The notes below the pieces were generated by a model. That model was given only the letters and a program-made list of their open reading frames with translations, searched no databases and was not told the DNA's origin. The translations under genes were made by a program, and so were the position numbers. From Sphingomonas sp. Leaf20 (lineage in GTDB: Bacteria > Pseudomonadota > Alphaproteobacteria > Sphingomonadales > Sphingomonadaceae), in the NCBI RefSeq assembly GCF_001421535.1, contig NZ_LMKN01000001.1:496001-560000 (forward strand): a stretch of DNA of 64,000 nucleotides, written 5' to 3'. This document shows positions 1-8,719 of this stretch, piece by piece (the stretch's first letter is position 1; every line of letters begins with the position of its first letter).

Positions 1-855
1 AATCTCGCCCCCCTGTCGCATCCCGACAAGATCCTGCTGCTGCACGATGCCCAGTTCCTGTTTCCCGACAGCTCCTATCCATGGCGTCAGCGGATCGGCT
101 ATCGGCTACTCGTGCCGCGGATGGCGCGGTCGAGTGCGATCGTCCTGACGGTGTCCGACTATTCGCGTCAGATGCTCGATCTGCTCGGCGTGTCGGCCCG
201 GGCCCGCACGCGACGGATGCACAATGGCGGCGACCATATCCACGACGTCGCCGCGTCGAGCGATGCGCTGTCGAAGCTCGGCATCCAGCCGCTGCGCTAC
301 GTCCTGCTGTTCGGCAGCGCAAAGGCCTACAAGAACAACCGTGTCGTGTTCGACGCGCTGGCGACCGACGTCCGCGGCCTGCGCCTCGTCCTCATCGGCC
401 CGGATCGGCAGGCGCTTCATGCCGCAGGCCTCACCCCGCCCCCCGGCACGGTGTTTGCCGGTGCGTGCGACGATGCGGCGCTGCGTGCACTGTATGAAGG
501 TGCGTATGCGCTGCTGTTCCCGTCGCGGACCGAGGGGTTCGGTCTGCCCCCGGTCGAGGCGATGCTGTGCGGCTGTCCGGCGATCGTGACGCCCGCGGGG
601 GCGCTTCCGGAGGTGTGTCGCGATGCGGTACTCTATGCCGATGTCGACGATCCCGCGAGCTGGCGAGAGGCGCTCTCCCGTCTCGCCGATCCCGAGCTGC
701 GCGCGGAAAAGATCGTTGCCGGCCGCGCGCTCGCGGCACGGTATCTTTGGCGGGCGGCGGGCGAGCAGCTGCTTGCGGCCATTCTCGAGCGGGCATCCGT
801 GCACGGCGACGAAGACGCCAACCCCGCCCCCGTAGAGGTCGAGACAATCGCATGA
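1..855 (+). CDS. Glycosyltransferase family 4 (group 1), 5'-truncated by window edge
   Basis: The reading frame is open from base 1 (N-L-A-P-L-S-H-P-D-K), so the start lies upstream of the window. Retained features are those of the C-terminal Rossmann half of a GT-B glycosyltransferase. They are a segment around VLLFGSAKAYKNNRVVFDAL (start of the donor-binding domain), then FPSRTEGFGLPPVEAMLCG, the E-x7-E motif that contacts the nucleotide-sugar donor, then TPAGALPEV. Family members transfer a sugar from an NDP donor to a lipid-linked or polysaccharide acceptor at the cytoplasmic face of the membrane. The stop overlaps the start of the next gene by ATGA, indicating translational coupling with the flippase. 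The acceptor and sugar cannot be told from sequence. Confidence 0.9.
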   Translation, partial: NLAPLSHPDKILLLHDAQFLFPDSSYPWRQRIGYRLLVPRMARSSAIVLTVSDYSRQMLDLLGVSARARTRRMHNGGDHIHDVAASSDALSKLGIQPLRYVLLFGSAKAYKNNRVVFDALATDVRGLRLVLIGPDRQALHAAGLTPPPGTVFAGACDDAALRALYEGAYALLFPSRTEGFGLPPVEAMLCGCPAIVTPAGALPEVCRDAVLYADVDDPASWREALSRLADPELRAEKIVAGRALAARYLWRAAGEQLLAAILERASVHGDEDANPAPVEVETIA

Positions 856-2384
856 GCAAGGGCCGTCAGGGTGCCATCGCGACGCTGATCGCGATGACGT
901 CGCGTGCCAGCAGCCAGGTCGTCCTGATCGGGGTGACGCTGGTCGCGACCCGCTACCTGGACCCGGCCGATTTCGGGGTCTTCGCGCTGGCCACCGCGTT
1001 CGTGACGCTGGCGCGAACGCTGCTGTATGCCGGGCCGTTCGAATATCTCATGAAGGCGCCCGATCTCGAAAAGTCCGCGCTCGAATGTCTCGTAGCCAAT
1101 GCGCTACTCGCCGCCGCGTCGACGATCGTGCTGGCGTGCATCGCATTTCTGTCGCCGCTGATCTTCCGATCGCCCGCGGTAGAACCCGTGCTGCTGATGC
1201 TCGCGCCGTCCATCCTCATTGCAGCCGTCGCAAGCTGGGAAGAGTCACAGCTCCTGCGACAGGGCAACATCCGCACATATTATGCCATCACGACCGGCGT
1301 CGAACTGGTCAGTTCCGGGCTGGCGGTCGTCATGCTCGTCAGGGGATATGGCCTGATCGCGCTGATCGTGCAGAACTACGTCCGCGCCGTGCTGCTGACG
1401 ATCGGCTACTGGTGCATGCTGACCCTGCCAAGGCTCCGGCGTGTCGACCCGCATCATCTGGCGACGGTCGTACGGTGGTCGATCAGCCGCTATGGCTCGG
1501 TCATCCTGTCCTTCACCAACAATTACAGCGGCGACCTGATCCTTGGCGCAATCCTTTCGCCGGCCTCGACGGGCGTGTACCGGGCGGGCAGCCGGATCGT
1601 CGGGGCAGCGTCGGACATATTCGCGCAGCCGGCAGCGATCATGTCGATGGCCGGCCTGTCGCGCCGATATGCCGCGGGCAACCCCGCCGATGGCCAGTGG
1701 CTGACGATGCTGTCGGGCATCGCGCTGTTCGGTTGGCCCGCACTCGCCGGCATGGCGATCGTCGCGAACCGGCTCGCTCCCATCGCGCTTGGCGAACAAT
1801 GGACCGCTGCGGGCCCGGTGATCTCGATCCTGTGCATGGCGCGGATGGGGGGATTCTTCACGATCTTCGCCGGCACCTCGCTGTTCGTCTATGATCGTCA
1901 ACGTCTTGTGCTGATCATCCAGATCGTGACCGCGATTGCCAGTGCCGGCCTGACATTGCTGTTCGCCCCCGTCTTGGGCGTGATCGGCGCCGCAACCGCC
2001 GCCGCCTGCTCGTCCGTCGTGTCGGGAGGGGGGCTGGTGTATTTCGCAGCGAGGCAGGGTGGTTTCGGATCGCGCCAGCTGCGGACCGCTGCGGCGGTCA
2101 TGGTGATACCGCTGTGCGCGACGGTCATCGCTGCGGTCACGGGTGACATCATCGCCGCACATGTCGCCAGCGACGCGATCGCGCAGCTCGTCATCGTCAT
2201 CATCCTCGGCGCCGGAGGCTGGGCGATGAGTATCGCCCTGTTGCGCCGCCACGTCCTGAATGCGCTGCATTCGCTGAGCCATGCCCCGGCCGAAACCAAC
2301 GCCGCGACCGACACCAAATCCGGCGTCATGACCGGTGAAACCGCCATGATAGGCGAGCCCGGCATACGGTCGTCACCCGCGTGA
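852..2384 (+). CDS. Wzx-type oligosaccharide flippase / lipopolysaccharide biosynthesis protein
   Basis: A 510-residue, strongly hydrophobic protein with about 12 predicted membrane segments, starting at the ATG that overlaps the preceding glycosyltransferase stop (ATGA). The N terminus (MSKGRQGAIATLIAMTSRA, then ...TLVATRYLDPADFGVFALATAF) is the pattern of the polysaccharide synthase/MATE-like flippase family, where the first helix is followed by a YLxPxDFGxFA segment. Such proteins flip undecaprenyl-linked repeat units across the inner membrane for Wzy-dependent assembly. The position next to glycosyltransferases and the Wzc and Wza homologues supports that role. A longer open frame upstream (from 567) is only antisense/alternate-frame extension and was not used. 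No Wzy polymerase or priming transferase is visible in this window. Confidence 0.88.
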   Translation: MSKGRQGAIATLIAMTSRASSQVVLIGVTLVATRYLDPADFGVFALATAFVTLARTLLYAGPFEYLMKAPDLEKSALECLVANALLAAASTIVLACIAFLSPLIFRSPAVEPVLLMLAPSILIAAVASWEESQLLRQGNIRTYYAITTGVELVSSGLAVVMLVRGYGLIALIVQNYVRAVLLTIGYWCMLTLPRLRRVDPHHLATVVRWSISRYGSVILSFTNNYSGDLILGAILSPASTGVYRAGSRIVGAASDIFAQPAAIMSMAGLSRRYAAGNPADGQWLTMLSGIALFGWPALAGMAIVANRLAPIALGEQWTAAGPVISILCMARMGGFFTIFAGTSLFVYDRQRLVLIIQIVTAIASAGLTLLFAPVLGVIGAATAAACSSVVSGGGLVYFAARQGGFGSRQLRTAAAVMVIPLCATVIAAVTGDIIAAHVASDAIAQLVIVIILGAGGWAMSIALLRRHVLNALHSLSHAPAETNAATDTKSGVMTGETAMIGEPGIRSSPA

Positions 2385-2395
2385 GATGTCCGGCG

Positions 2396-3199
2396 TCACC
2401 GCCAGACAATCCGGATCCGCTGCCGCCCCCGCGGAATCTGGACGATATTGTAGAACTGGTTTGCCAAGGCCTTGGCCCAGAGAAGTCGATGCTTCCGGCG
2501 GCGATGCGACGGCCGTTCACCGATCGAACTCCGCAGCGTCGTCACCCCATGGGTGAAATTGTCCTGGATAAATGGCGCGGGTTGCAGTTGCCCGATCTTC
2601 AGGCCGTTCGTCTCCGGCGAACATAGCGCATAGTCGCAGGGCATCATCGAGCTTTCGAGGCGCTCGATCAACTGGATCGCGGTCGATCGCTTCACCAGAT
2701 ACGCCGCCGTTCCGAGATTGAACGACAAGAGATCGTATAGCCGCCGCTCACCGGAAAGCCGACGATAGGCCCGCGAGACGAACGTCCGCATCGGCGTCGC
2801 CTCGAGCTTGATGAGGTCGAACGCCGGCAGATGCTCTGCGGCGAGGTCGGCGAGCAGTTTACGGGCATCCAGCGCGATATGGACGTCGTCCTCGATGATG
2901 AGCGCATGTGGCTCGTCACTCTCGACGAACAGCCGAAGCGCACGCACATGGCTGAGCAGGCAGCCGACTTCGCCCGGGGACAGGTCATGCGGCGCGAGAT
3001 CGTTGGGCGACAAGTCCTTCAACGCGACGGCCCCTGCGTGATCCGTGGCCGCGCGGTGGCGCGCGAGCTCTTCGGCGCCAAGCGCGCTGCCCAGTACCGC
3101 GGGCACGCGGGTCAGGACGAGCCCCGCCGCGCTCGCCTGCGCCTCGACCCAGGCACGCCGATCCACGTCACGGTCGAGGTTGATGCAATAGCATTTCAT
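2396..3199 (-). CDS. Glycosyltransferase family 25 protein (LgtB/LpsA-like)
   Basis: 267 residues, from an ATG at 3199 preceded by a good TGAGG ribosome site five bases upstream; an in-frame extension to 3667 has non-protein-like composition. The start MKCYCINLDRDVDRR is the family 25 hallmark (INLDRxxxR). LSPGEVGCLLSHVRALRLF follows (G-E-x-G-C-x-x-S-H), then the ALIIEDDVHI motif with the metal-binding acidic residues, and later AAYLVKRSTAIQLIE. Family 25 enzymes add galactose or related sugars to LPS or capsule outer cores. The gene converges with the flippase gene (11 bases between stops) and sits in the exopolysaccharide locus, so an outer-sugar or side-chain transfer is likely; donor unknown. 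Confidence 0.88.
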   Translation of the reverse strand: MKCYCINLDRDVDRRAWVEAQASAAGLVLTRVPAVLGSALGAEELARHRAATDHAGAVALKDLSPNDLAPHDLSPGEVGCLLSHVRALRLFVESDEPHALIIEDDVHIALDARKLLADLAAEHLPAFDLIKLEATPMRTFVSRAYRRLSGERRLYDLLSFNLGTAAYLVKRSTAIQLIERLESSMMPCDYALCSPETNGLKIGQLQPAPFIQDNFTHGVTTLRSSIGERPSHRRRKHRLLWAKALANQFYNIVQIPRGRQRIRIVWR

Positions 3200-3741
3200 G
3201 ACGACCTCATTCCAAGCCGCAACCCAAATAGTCCGGGACATCGGAGTTCCGCACGCGCACCCATCTTGAGGATCCGCGCGAGAGGACTGGACGCGCGACA
3301 CGATGCGACCATGCCGCAGTGCCGTGCGCGATCGCGTCGCCGCCCGCCCCTTCCATCGGCCTGGGGTCCACACCGATCCCGAACGGACCATCGCCAGCCA
3401 TGACGCCACCGCAGAAATTACGAATCGCCGCCCGGCCGCCAAACCGACTTTGGTCCGAGGCGTCCCAGACAACATAGCGGACCAGAGAAAACCGGATGAC
3501 GCGAGTGGCGGCATGCCTACCGAGACGAAGCGGACCAGCGCCCGCGGCAGCGGCTGGCGCGCTCGGATCCGTCGAACGAGTGCCGGCACAGACCACGGGC
3601 GGCGATGACGGCGACGCCCCCGACGGCGTCGCGTGTAGCAGCCGCGACCACGACGGCGCTGCTGCACGCGCCCGCGCGAACGACGCGACGGTGTTCCGAC
3701 GCTCGCTCAGCATGCGTGCGTTACCCGACGGACGGGCCGCC
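3200..3741. other. 542-bp gap without a recognisable gene; possible gene remnant
   Basis: The stretch between the two minus-strand glycosyltransferases is open in several frames because of its high G+C content, but no translation shows a family motif or a start with a ribosome site. A minus-strand frame around 3210-3530 contains a protein-like run (IRFSLVRYVVWDASDQSRFG and following residues) without any start codon context. It may be the remnant of a decayed gene. Nothing else is seen here. Confidence 0.35.
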
Positions 3742-4869
3742 TCACCAGCATGCCGCGATCGCGTCGCGGATTCCGCGATCGAACCGCTCGGGCGCGAAAC
3801 GCTCGGCATGCGCCATCGCCGCGTCGGGATCGAATTCGGGCAGAAACCGCTCCATCGCCTCGACCCCTTCGATCAGCGACTCGACGGTCTGCTCCGCGAA
3901 GAACAGCCCCGACACGCCAGTCCGTACCGTCGACAGCGCGCCACCCCGCGCATAGGCGAGCACCGGCCGTCCCGACGCCATCACCTCGACGGGCACGATC
4001 CCGAAATCCTCCTCCGGCGTGAAAATCAACGCGCGCGACGTCGCATAGGCCTGTTTGAGGTCCGCAAAGCTCATCCGCGGCACGATCCGGATCGTCGGCC
4101 CTGCCCGCTTGCGCAGTGCGTCCGCCATCTCGCCCGTGCCGACCATCAGCAGCGGCAGGCCGAGCGCGTTGCACGCATCGACCGCGAGATCTGCCCGCTT
4201 GTACGGTGTCATCTGACCGACCCACAGATAATGCGGCTCGATTACGTCCGCCTTGTGGAACAGGCTGGTCGCGACGGGGGGATAGACGATGGTCGATGGC
4301 CGCCGCCACGCGCGCTCGATCCGCTTTGCAATGAATTCCGAATTCGCGACGAACGTGTCGACGCGCGCCGCCGATGCCGTGTCCCATGTCCGCAACCGGT
4401 GGAACAGCCACGGCATCGCCAGCCGATTGACCAGTCCGGCGGCATCGCGATAGTCGTGATAATGGTCCCACAGGTACCGCATCGGCGAATGGACGTAGCA
4501 AAGGTGCAGCGCATCCGGCGCGGCGATCACGCCCTTTGCCGGCCCGGATTCGCTGCTGATGACAAGGTCGTACCCGCGCAGGTCGAACTCCTCGAGCGCC
4601 ATCGGCATCAACGGCAGATATTTCTGATAATGCCGCCGCGCGCCCGGCAGCTTCTGGATGAAGCTGGTCTTTACCGGACGGGCCCGGATGATGTCGGATA
4701 CCGCCGAGGGATCGTAGACGTGCGTGAAGATATCCGCGTCGGGAAACAGATGCAGCAGGCGCTCGACCACCCGCTCTCCACCCCGCATCGTCACCAGCCA
4801 GTAATGGATGATCGCAACGCGTAGCGGACCGGTGCCGCGGCGCGCCGACGCGATCGGTGGCGGGGTCAT
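3742..4869 (-). CDS. Glycosyltransferase family 4 (group 1)
   Basis: 375 residues with both GT-B halves. The N-terminal half shows LRVAIIHYWLVTMRGGERVVE, the acceptor-side start typical of exopolysaccharide mannosyl/glucosyl-type transferases. It is followed by ADIFTHVYD and a middle LCYVHSPMRYLWDHYHDY segment. The C-terminal donor domain has HYLWVGQMTPYKRADLAVDA and FTPEEDFGIVPVEVMASGRPVLAY with the paired glutamates. The start at 4869 is chosen because conserved sequence begins just after it; another in-frame ATG at 4935 would overlap the upstream tyrosine-kinase gene by 8 bases and is a real alternative. It lies downstream of the Wzc-like gene on the same strand, so they probably share a transcript. 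Sugar specificity is not evident. Confidence 0.88.
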   Translation of the reverse strand: MTPPPIASARRGTGPLRVAIIHYWLVTMRGGERVVERLLHLFPDADIFTHVYDPSAVSDIIRARPVKTSFIQKLPGARRHYQKYLPLMPMALEEFDLRGYDLVISSESGPAKGVIAAPDALHLCYVHSPMRYLWDHYHDYRDAAGLVNRLAMPWLFHRLRTWDTASAARVDTFVANSEFIAKRIERAWRRPSTIVYPPVATSLFHKADVIEPHYLWVGQMTPYKRADLAVDACNALGLPLLMVGTGEMADALRKRAGPTIRIVPRMSFADLKQAYATSRALIFTPEEDFGIVPVEVMASGRPVLAYARGGALSTVRTGVSGLFFAEQTVESLIEGVEAMERFLPEFDPDAAMAHAERFAPERFDRGIRDAIAACW

Positions 4870-4927
4870 CGCATGTTCGATAACCCCGCCCCCCGTCCCG
4901 CCCCCCGTCCCGGGCACGCGACACGCG

Positions 4928-7102
4928 TCATGCATAATAATTCTTGTACGCCGGGTAATAGAAGGTCTCGTCGCCATAGCCGAAGCGCGCCTGCTTGCGC
5001 ATGTCGACACGCGTCAGCACGACGCCGGCGAGCGCGACGTGGCTGGCGGGCAGCATGCGGAATGCGGCACGGATCGCGTGATCCGGGGTCTTGCGCCAGC
5101 GGACAACGAACACCGTCGTGTCCGCCTTGCCGAGCACCAGACGCGCGTCGGCGATCGGCAACACCGGCGCGGTATCGATCACGATCACGTCGTACAGCGA
5201 GCGCAGATCGTCGAGCAGCCGGTCCATCTGCTCGCCCGTCACGAGTTCGGCATCGAGATCGCCCCGCGTCGAGACCGGCAGGACGGCCATCGACGTCGAT
5301 TCGTCGACGATGATCGCCTGTTCGAGCGTCGCCTCGCCGCGCAGCACCTCAGTCAGCCCGGGCGCATCGTGCTCCCGGCGCAGGAAACGGCTGACCCCAT
5401 GCTGCCGCAGATCGCAGTCGACGAGCACGACGCGTTCCCCCGCCATCGCCATCGAGCGGCCAAGGCAGATCGCCGTGGTCGTCTTGCCTTCCTGGGGCAG
5501 CGCAGAGGCGACCGCGATGACACGCGCCGGCCCCGCCTGCGCGAACTGCAGCGACGCACGCAGCGACCGGAACGATTCGGCGAACGCGGACCGCGGGTCG
5601 TTCAGGATCGCCATCACCGGCGGCTGCTTGCCGCGGCGCATGACCGATCCGAGCAACGGGATCGAGCCGAGATAGCGGACGCCGAGACGCTGCTCGATGT
5701 CGTCACCCGTGGTGATTCCGGCGAACCCCATCTCGGTGACAAACGCGACCGCGATCCCGAGGCCGATCCCGAGCACGATCCCGAGGATCAGGTTGAGAAG
5801 CACGTTCGGGCTGCTCGCCCGCGTCGGGGTAAGCGCCGGGGTAAGCACGCTCGCGTCGGCTTGCTCGGTCCCCTCGCGTGCACTCAGCTCCTTGTACCGG
5901 TTGAGATAACTCTCGTAGAGCGCCTCCGATGTCGCCGCACGCTTCTCGAGGTCGTTCAGACCGGGAAGCGCCTCGTTGCGGACCGCAAGCCCGCCCTGCG
6001 CCGATCCGAGCGACGACCGAAGCGAGGACAGGCGCTGCGCGGATACCCGGCGCTTTGCATCGAGGTTCGAGATGATCCGCCCGATCTCGGCCTGGATCTG
6101 CCCGTTGACCTCGGCAAGCTGGCTGCGCGCCTGCCGGACTTCGGGGTGCGCCGATCCATATCGCGTCGTCAGTTCGGCGAGACGCGTCGCGGTGGCGCTC
6201 TGCGTGCCGCGCATGTTGCTGATGACGGGGGCCCCCAAGGCCTCGCCGATATCCCCACCCGTCGAGCCGCCGCGAAGCTGCGTGCGTGCCGTCGCCAGCC
6301 GCGCCTCGTCCTCCGCGGACTGCGCCTGCGCCGACGCCACCGCCTGGTTGTAGCTCGAAATCTCCTGCTCGTTGAGCGACGCGGTGGTCGATGTCAGCAG
6401 GCCATTGCTATTGCGATAGCGCTGGACCGCATTCGTCGCGGCCTGCGCATCGGCCTGAACCTCGCGCAGGCGCCCCGAGAGGAATCTGAGATTGCGCTCG
6501 TTCGCGGCGCGGTGTTCGCGCAGTGCCCCCTGCGTGTACTCGATCGCATAGGCGTTCGCGATGTCTGCGGCTTCGCGTGGATCCTCACTTTCGGCCACGA
6601 TATCGAGCGCATAGGTCTCGCCGACGCGTCGGCCCGTCACGTTGCCGAGCAGGTACCGAAGCGCGGCTGCTCGCGCCACCGCCGGCTCGATCGGCCCGCC
6701 CGCATCGGGGCTCAACCAGCCGCGGAGGCCGGTGGCCGGTTCGCGGCGCGTGAACTGCCGCCGATGATCCAGGCCGAGGCGATCGACGACCTTCATCGCC
6801 ATCGTCTGCGATCCGATCACCGAGATCTGCGTGTCGACATACGCGTCGCTCGGCACGGTCGAGGGAAGCGATCGATCGGTCTGCCCCACCGGGGTGATCT
6901 GGTCCTGCTTGACGTCGAGCGCGATCGAGGCGGTCGCGGTATAGCGCGGCACCTGCAAGGTCGTCAGCACCAGCGCGGTGACGATCACCGCGACCAGCAC
7001 GGTCAGGAAGATCCCGACCCGACGACGAAAGATCGCCGCGAGCGCACGCAGATCGATCCGATCCGTCTGCGACCGCGGTGGGGTCGGTGCGACATAAGGC
7101 AT
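4928..7102 (-). CDS. Polysaccharide co-polymerase / tyrosine autokinase (Wzc/ExoP/GumC type)
   Basis: 724 residues from the ATG at 7102, which has GGAGG seven bases upstream; an earlier in-frame start at 7153 lacks this. Order of parts: short cytoplasmic N terminus, membrane helix near residues 28-47, a Wzz-type periplasmic chain-length domain, long coiled-coil regions rich in Ala/Gln/Arg, a second helix (VLLNLILGIVLGIGLGIAVAF), then a BY-kinase domain. That domain has Walker A (LPQEGKTTT), Walker A' (VVLVDCDLR) and Walker B (VIVIDTAP), and the protein ends in a Tyr-rich tail (YGDETFYYPAYKNYYA), the autophosphorylation cluster. Such proteins control chain length and couple Wzy polymerisation to Wza export in the inner membrane. 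Confidence 0.93.
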   Translation of the reverse strand: MPYVAPTPPRSQTDRIDLRALAAIFRRRVGIFLTVLVAVIVTALVLTTLQVPRYTATASIALDVKQDQITPVGQTDRSLPSTVPSDAYVDTQISVIGSQTMAMKVVDRLGLDHRRQFTRREPATGLRGWLSPDAGGPIEPAVARAAALRYLLGNVTGRRVGETYALDIVAESEDPREAADIANAYAIEYTQGALREHRAANERNLRFLSGRLREVQADAQAATNAVQRYRNSNGLLTSTTASLNEQEISSYNQAVASAQAQSAEDEARLATARTQLRGGSTGGDIGEALGAPVISNMRGTQSATATRLAELTTRYGSAHPEVRQARSQLAEVNGQIQAEIGRIISNLDAKRRVSAQRLSSLRSSLGSAQGGLAVRNEALPGLNDLEKRAATSEALYESYLNRYKELSAREGTEQADASVLTPALTPTRASSPNVLLNLILGIVLGIGLGIAVAFVTEMGFAGITTGDDIEQRLGVRYLGSIPLLGSVMRRGKQPPVMAILNDPRSAFAESFRSLRASLQFAQAGPARVIAVASALPQEGKTTTAICLGRSMAMAGERVVLVDCDLRQHGVSRFLRREHDAPGLTEVLRGEATLEQAIIVDESTSMAVLPVSTRGDLDAELVTGEQMDRLLDDLRSLYDVIVIDTAPVLPIADARLVLGKADTTVFVVRWRKTPDHAIRAAFRMLPASHVALAGVVLTRVDMRKQARFGYGDETFYYPAYKNYYA

Positions 7103-7220
7103 GATCGCGCCTCCATTGTCGTCCCCCTGAAAGCTTTTGATCAGCGCAACCACGTGTCACCCCCTTCTTGATGTTCGGCATGCCTGCGGCCATCGCGGCG
7201 TTCGTCGTGCGTGCCGGGCG

Positions 7221-8525
7221 TCACAATTGGATCGCCACGCCGGCATTGAGCTGATGTCGATCATAGGATCGGCCCGTGATCGAAGCCCCTCCGGGACGTT
7301 GACGCGAATATGCCTCGGAGAGCGTGATCGACAGATTGCGGTTCAGCGCGTAGCGGGCCGAGACGCCGCCATTGAGGCGGTTGTCGCTACGATCGATGCC
7401 GCGATAGCCGACGTCGAAATATCCGACATCGGCGTGCAGGATCAGATTGCGCAGCAGTTCATGATCGACTCCGACGCGCACCTCGCTCTGAATGACGCCG
7501 GCCACGCCGATCGTCGGCCCGCGTTGCAGCGAACGATTGGCCTGCAGCGTCACCGTCGAGAGCGTGGTCGGGGTCCAGACGAGCGAACCGCGATAATTGA
7601 ACCCGCCGACATCGCTGAACACCGCGTTGCCGAACTTCTGCGAGATGTACCCGATGCCGACCTGCCCGACGAGCAGCGAGGTCAGCTCGACCGCCACGCC
7701 GCCGAGCAGCTGATAGCCGTGCGAGTCGCGATCGATCGTTCGCGACGATTCGGGGTAGCTGGCCTTGTTGTACGATATGCTCACATAGGGCGCGACGCTC
7801 GCCGAGACGTGGTAGCCGATCCGGCCGTCCAGACCGACGGACCGGAAGTCGCGAAACGACAGGTCGGCGACCTGGTTGGCGACGCGGGTCCTGCCGTACC
7901 GGAAGACGCTGTAATTGCCGCCGACCTGAAGCCCGACCGCGCCAAGCTGCTGCTGCAGGCTCGCGTAGGAGGTGATCACCCGATAACCGATCGGCGCGCC
8001 ACCGATAAAGGTATCGCCCTCCGTCCCGCGCGGCTCGATCCGTTGCGCTATCGTCCCACGGAGCGTGACCTGCGTCTGGCTGCCGATGTCGAGGACCCCG
8101 TCGGCCTGTGCGCCATATTGCGTGCTGTTTGCGATCGTCCGCTCGGCATAACGCTAGATGTTGGCGTCGGCGACGATCGACAGGCGATGTCGTCCCCATT
8201 GCGATCGCGCGGTCATCCGCGGCGCCAGCGTTACGAACGCATCCGCCACCTCGATGCGCGAACTTGCATAGATATTGGTGTCATACCCCGTGTTGATCGT
8301 CGTCGTCGGGAATAGCGTGAAGCCGCCGACATCGATGCCGATCGCCTCGTATCCGGACGCGACGCGCGCGGTGACTGACGCCTGTCGCGACCCAAGCCCC
8401 GTCTGCGACGGCACAGCCTGCGCGAACGCGAGTGCTGGCAACCCTGCAAAGGCAACCGCACATGCCTTCAATATGACAGGGACAGTGATCGACCCGCCCC
8501 GTTGCGATACCAGCATCACATTCAA
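7221..8525 (-). pseudogene. Outer-membrane beta-barrel protein of the exopolysaccharide locus, interrupted by an in-frame amber codon
   Basis: The frame runs from ATG 8525 to the stop at 7221 (435 codons) except for a TAG at 8154-8156, codon 124. Before it: a signal peptide (VPVILKACAVAFAGLPALAFAQA) and the start of a barrel (...GFTLFPTTTINTGYDTNIYA, LAPRMTARSQWGRHRLSIVADANI). After it the same frame continues without a break (RYAERTIANSTQYGAQADG...), with alternating beta-strand patterns to the end. So this is one gene with a single nonsense codon, not two genes. A barrel beside Wzc/Wza genes probably aids polymer secretion or anchoring. Unless an amber suppressor or internal restart exists, only a 123-residue fragment is made. 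A sequencing error cannot be excluded. Confidence 0.75.
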
Positions 8526-8719
8526 AGTCTAACCCCCGCACCCCTGCCTTTCGTGGCCTCAACCATCGATCTGTGCAAGCAGTCATTTGCACCGGACCAA
8601 GACAACACGAGCGAAGCGACGCTATTGATTGGCATATTGTACAAAATATTAAATGCTATTAAAATCGGACACAACACTGTTATCTTGATTGCGAGGTTGT
8701 ATCGTGGGGGCATTCAGCG
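8526..8719. promoter_or_regulatory. AT-rich divergent promoter region
   Basis: This 194-bp stretch separates the divergently transcribed barrel gene and glycosyltransferase gene. Its central part (about 8620-8700) is distinctly A+T-rich against a very G+C-rich background, as expected for promoters of both transcription units. I cannot assign -35/-10 boxes with confidence. Confidence 0.45.

Noticed and set aside
4808..7171. 787-codon plus-strand open frame opposite the Wzc-like gene
   Set aside because: Arg/His/Gln-rich translation without any motif; it is the antisense shadow of the tyrosine-kinase gene in high-G+C DNA.
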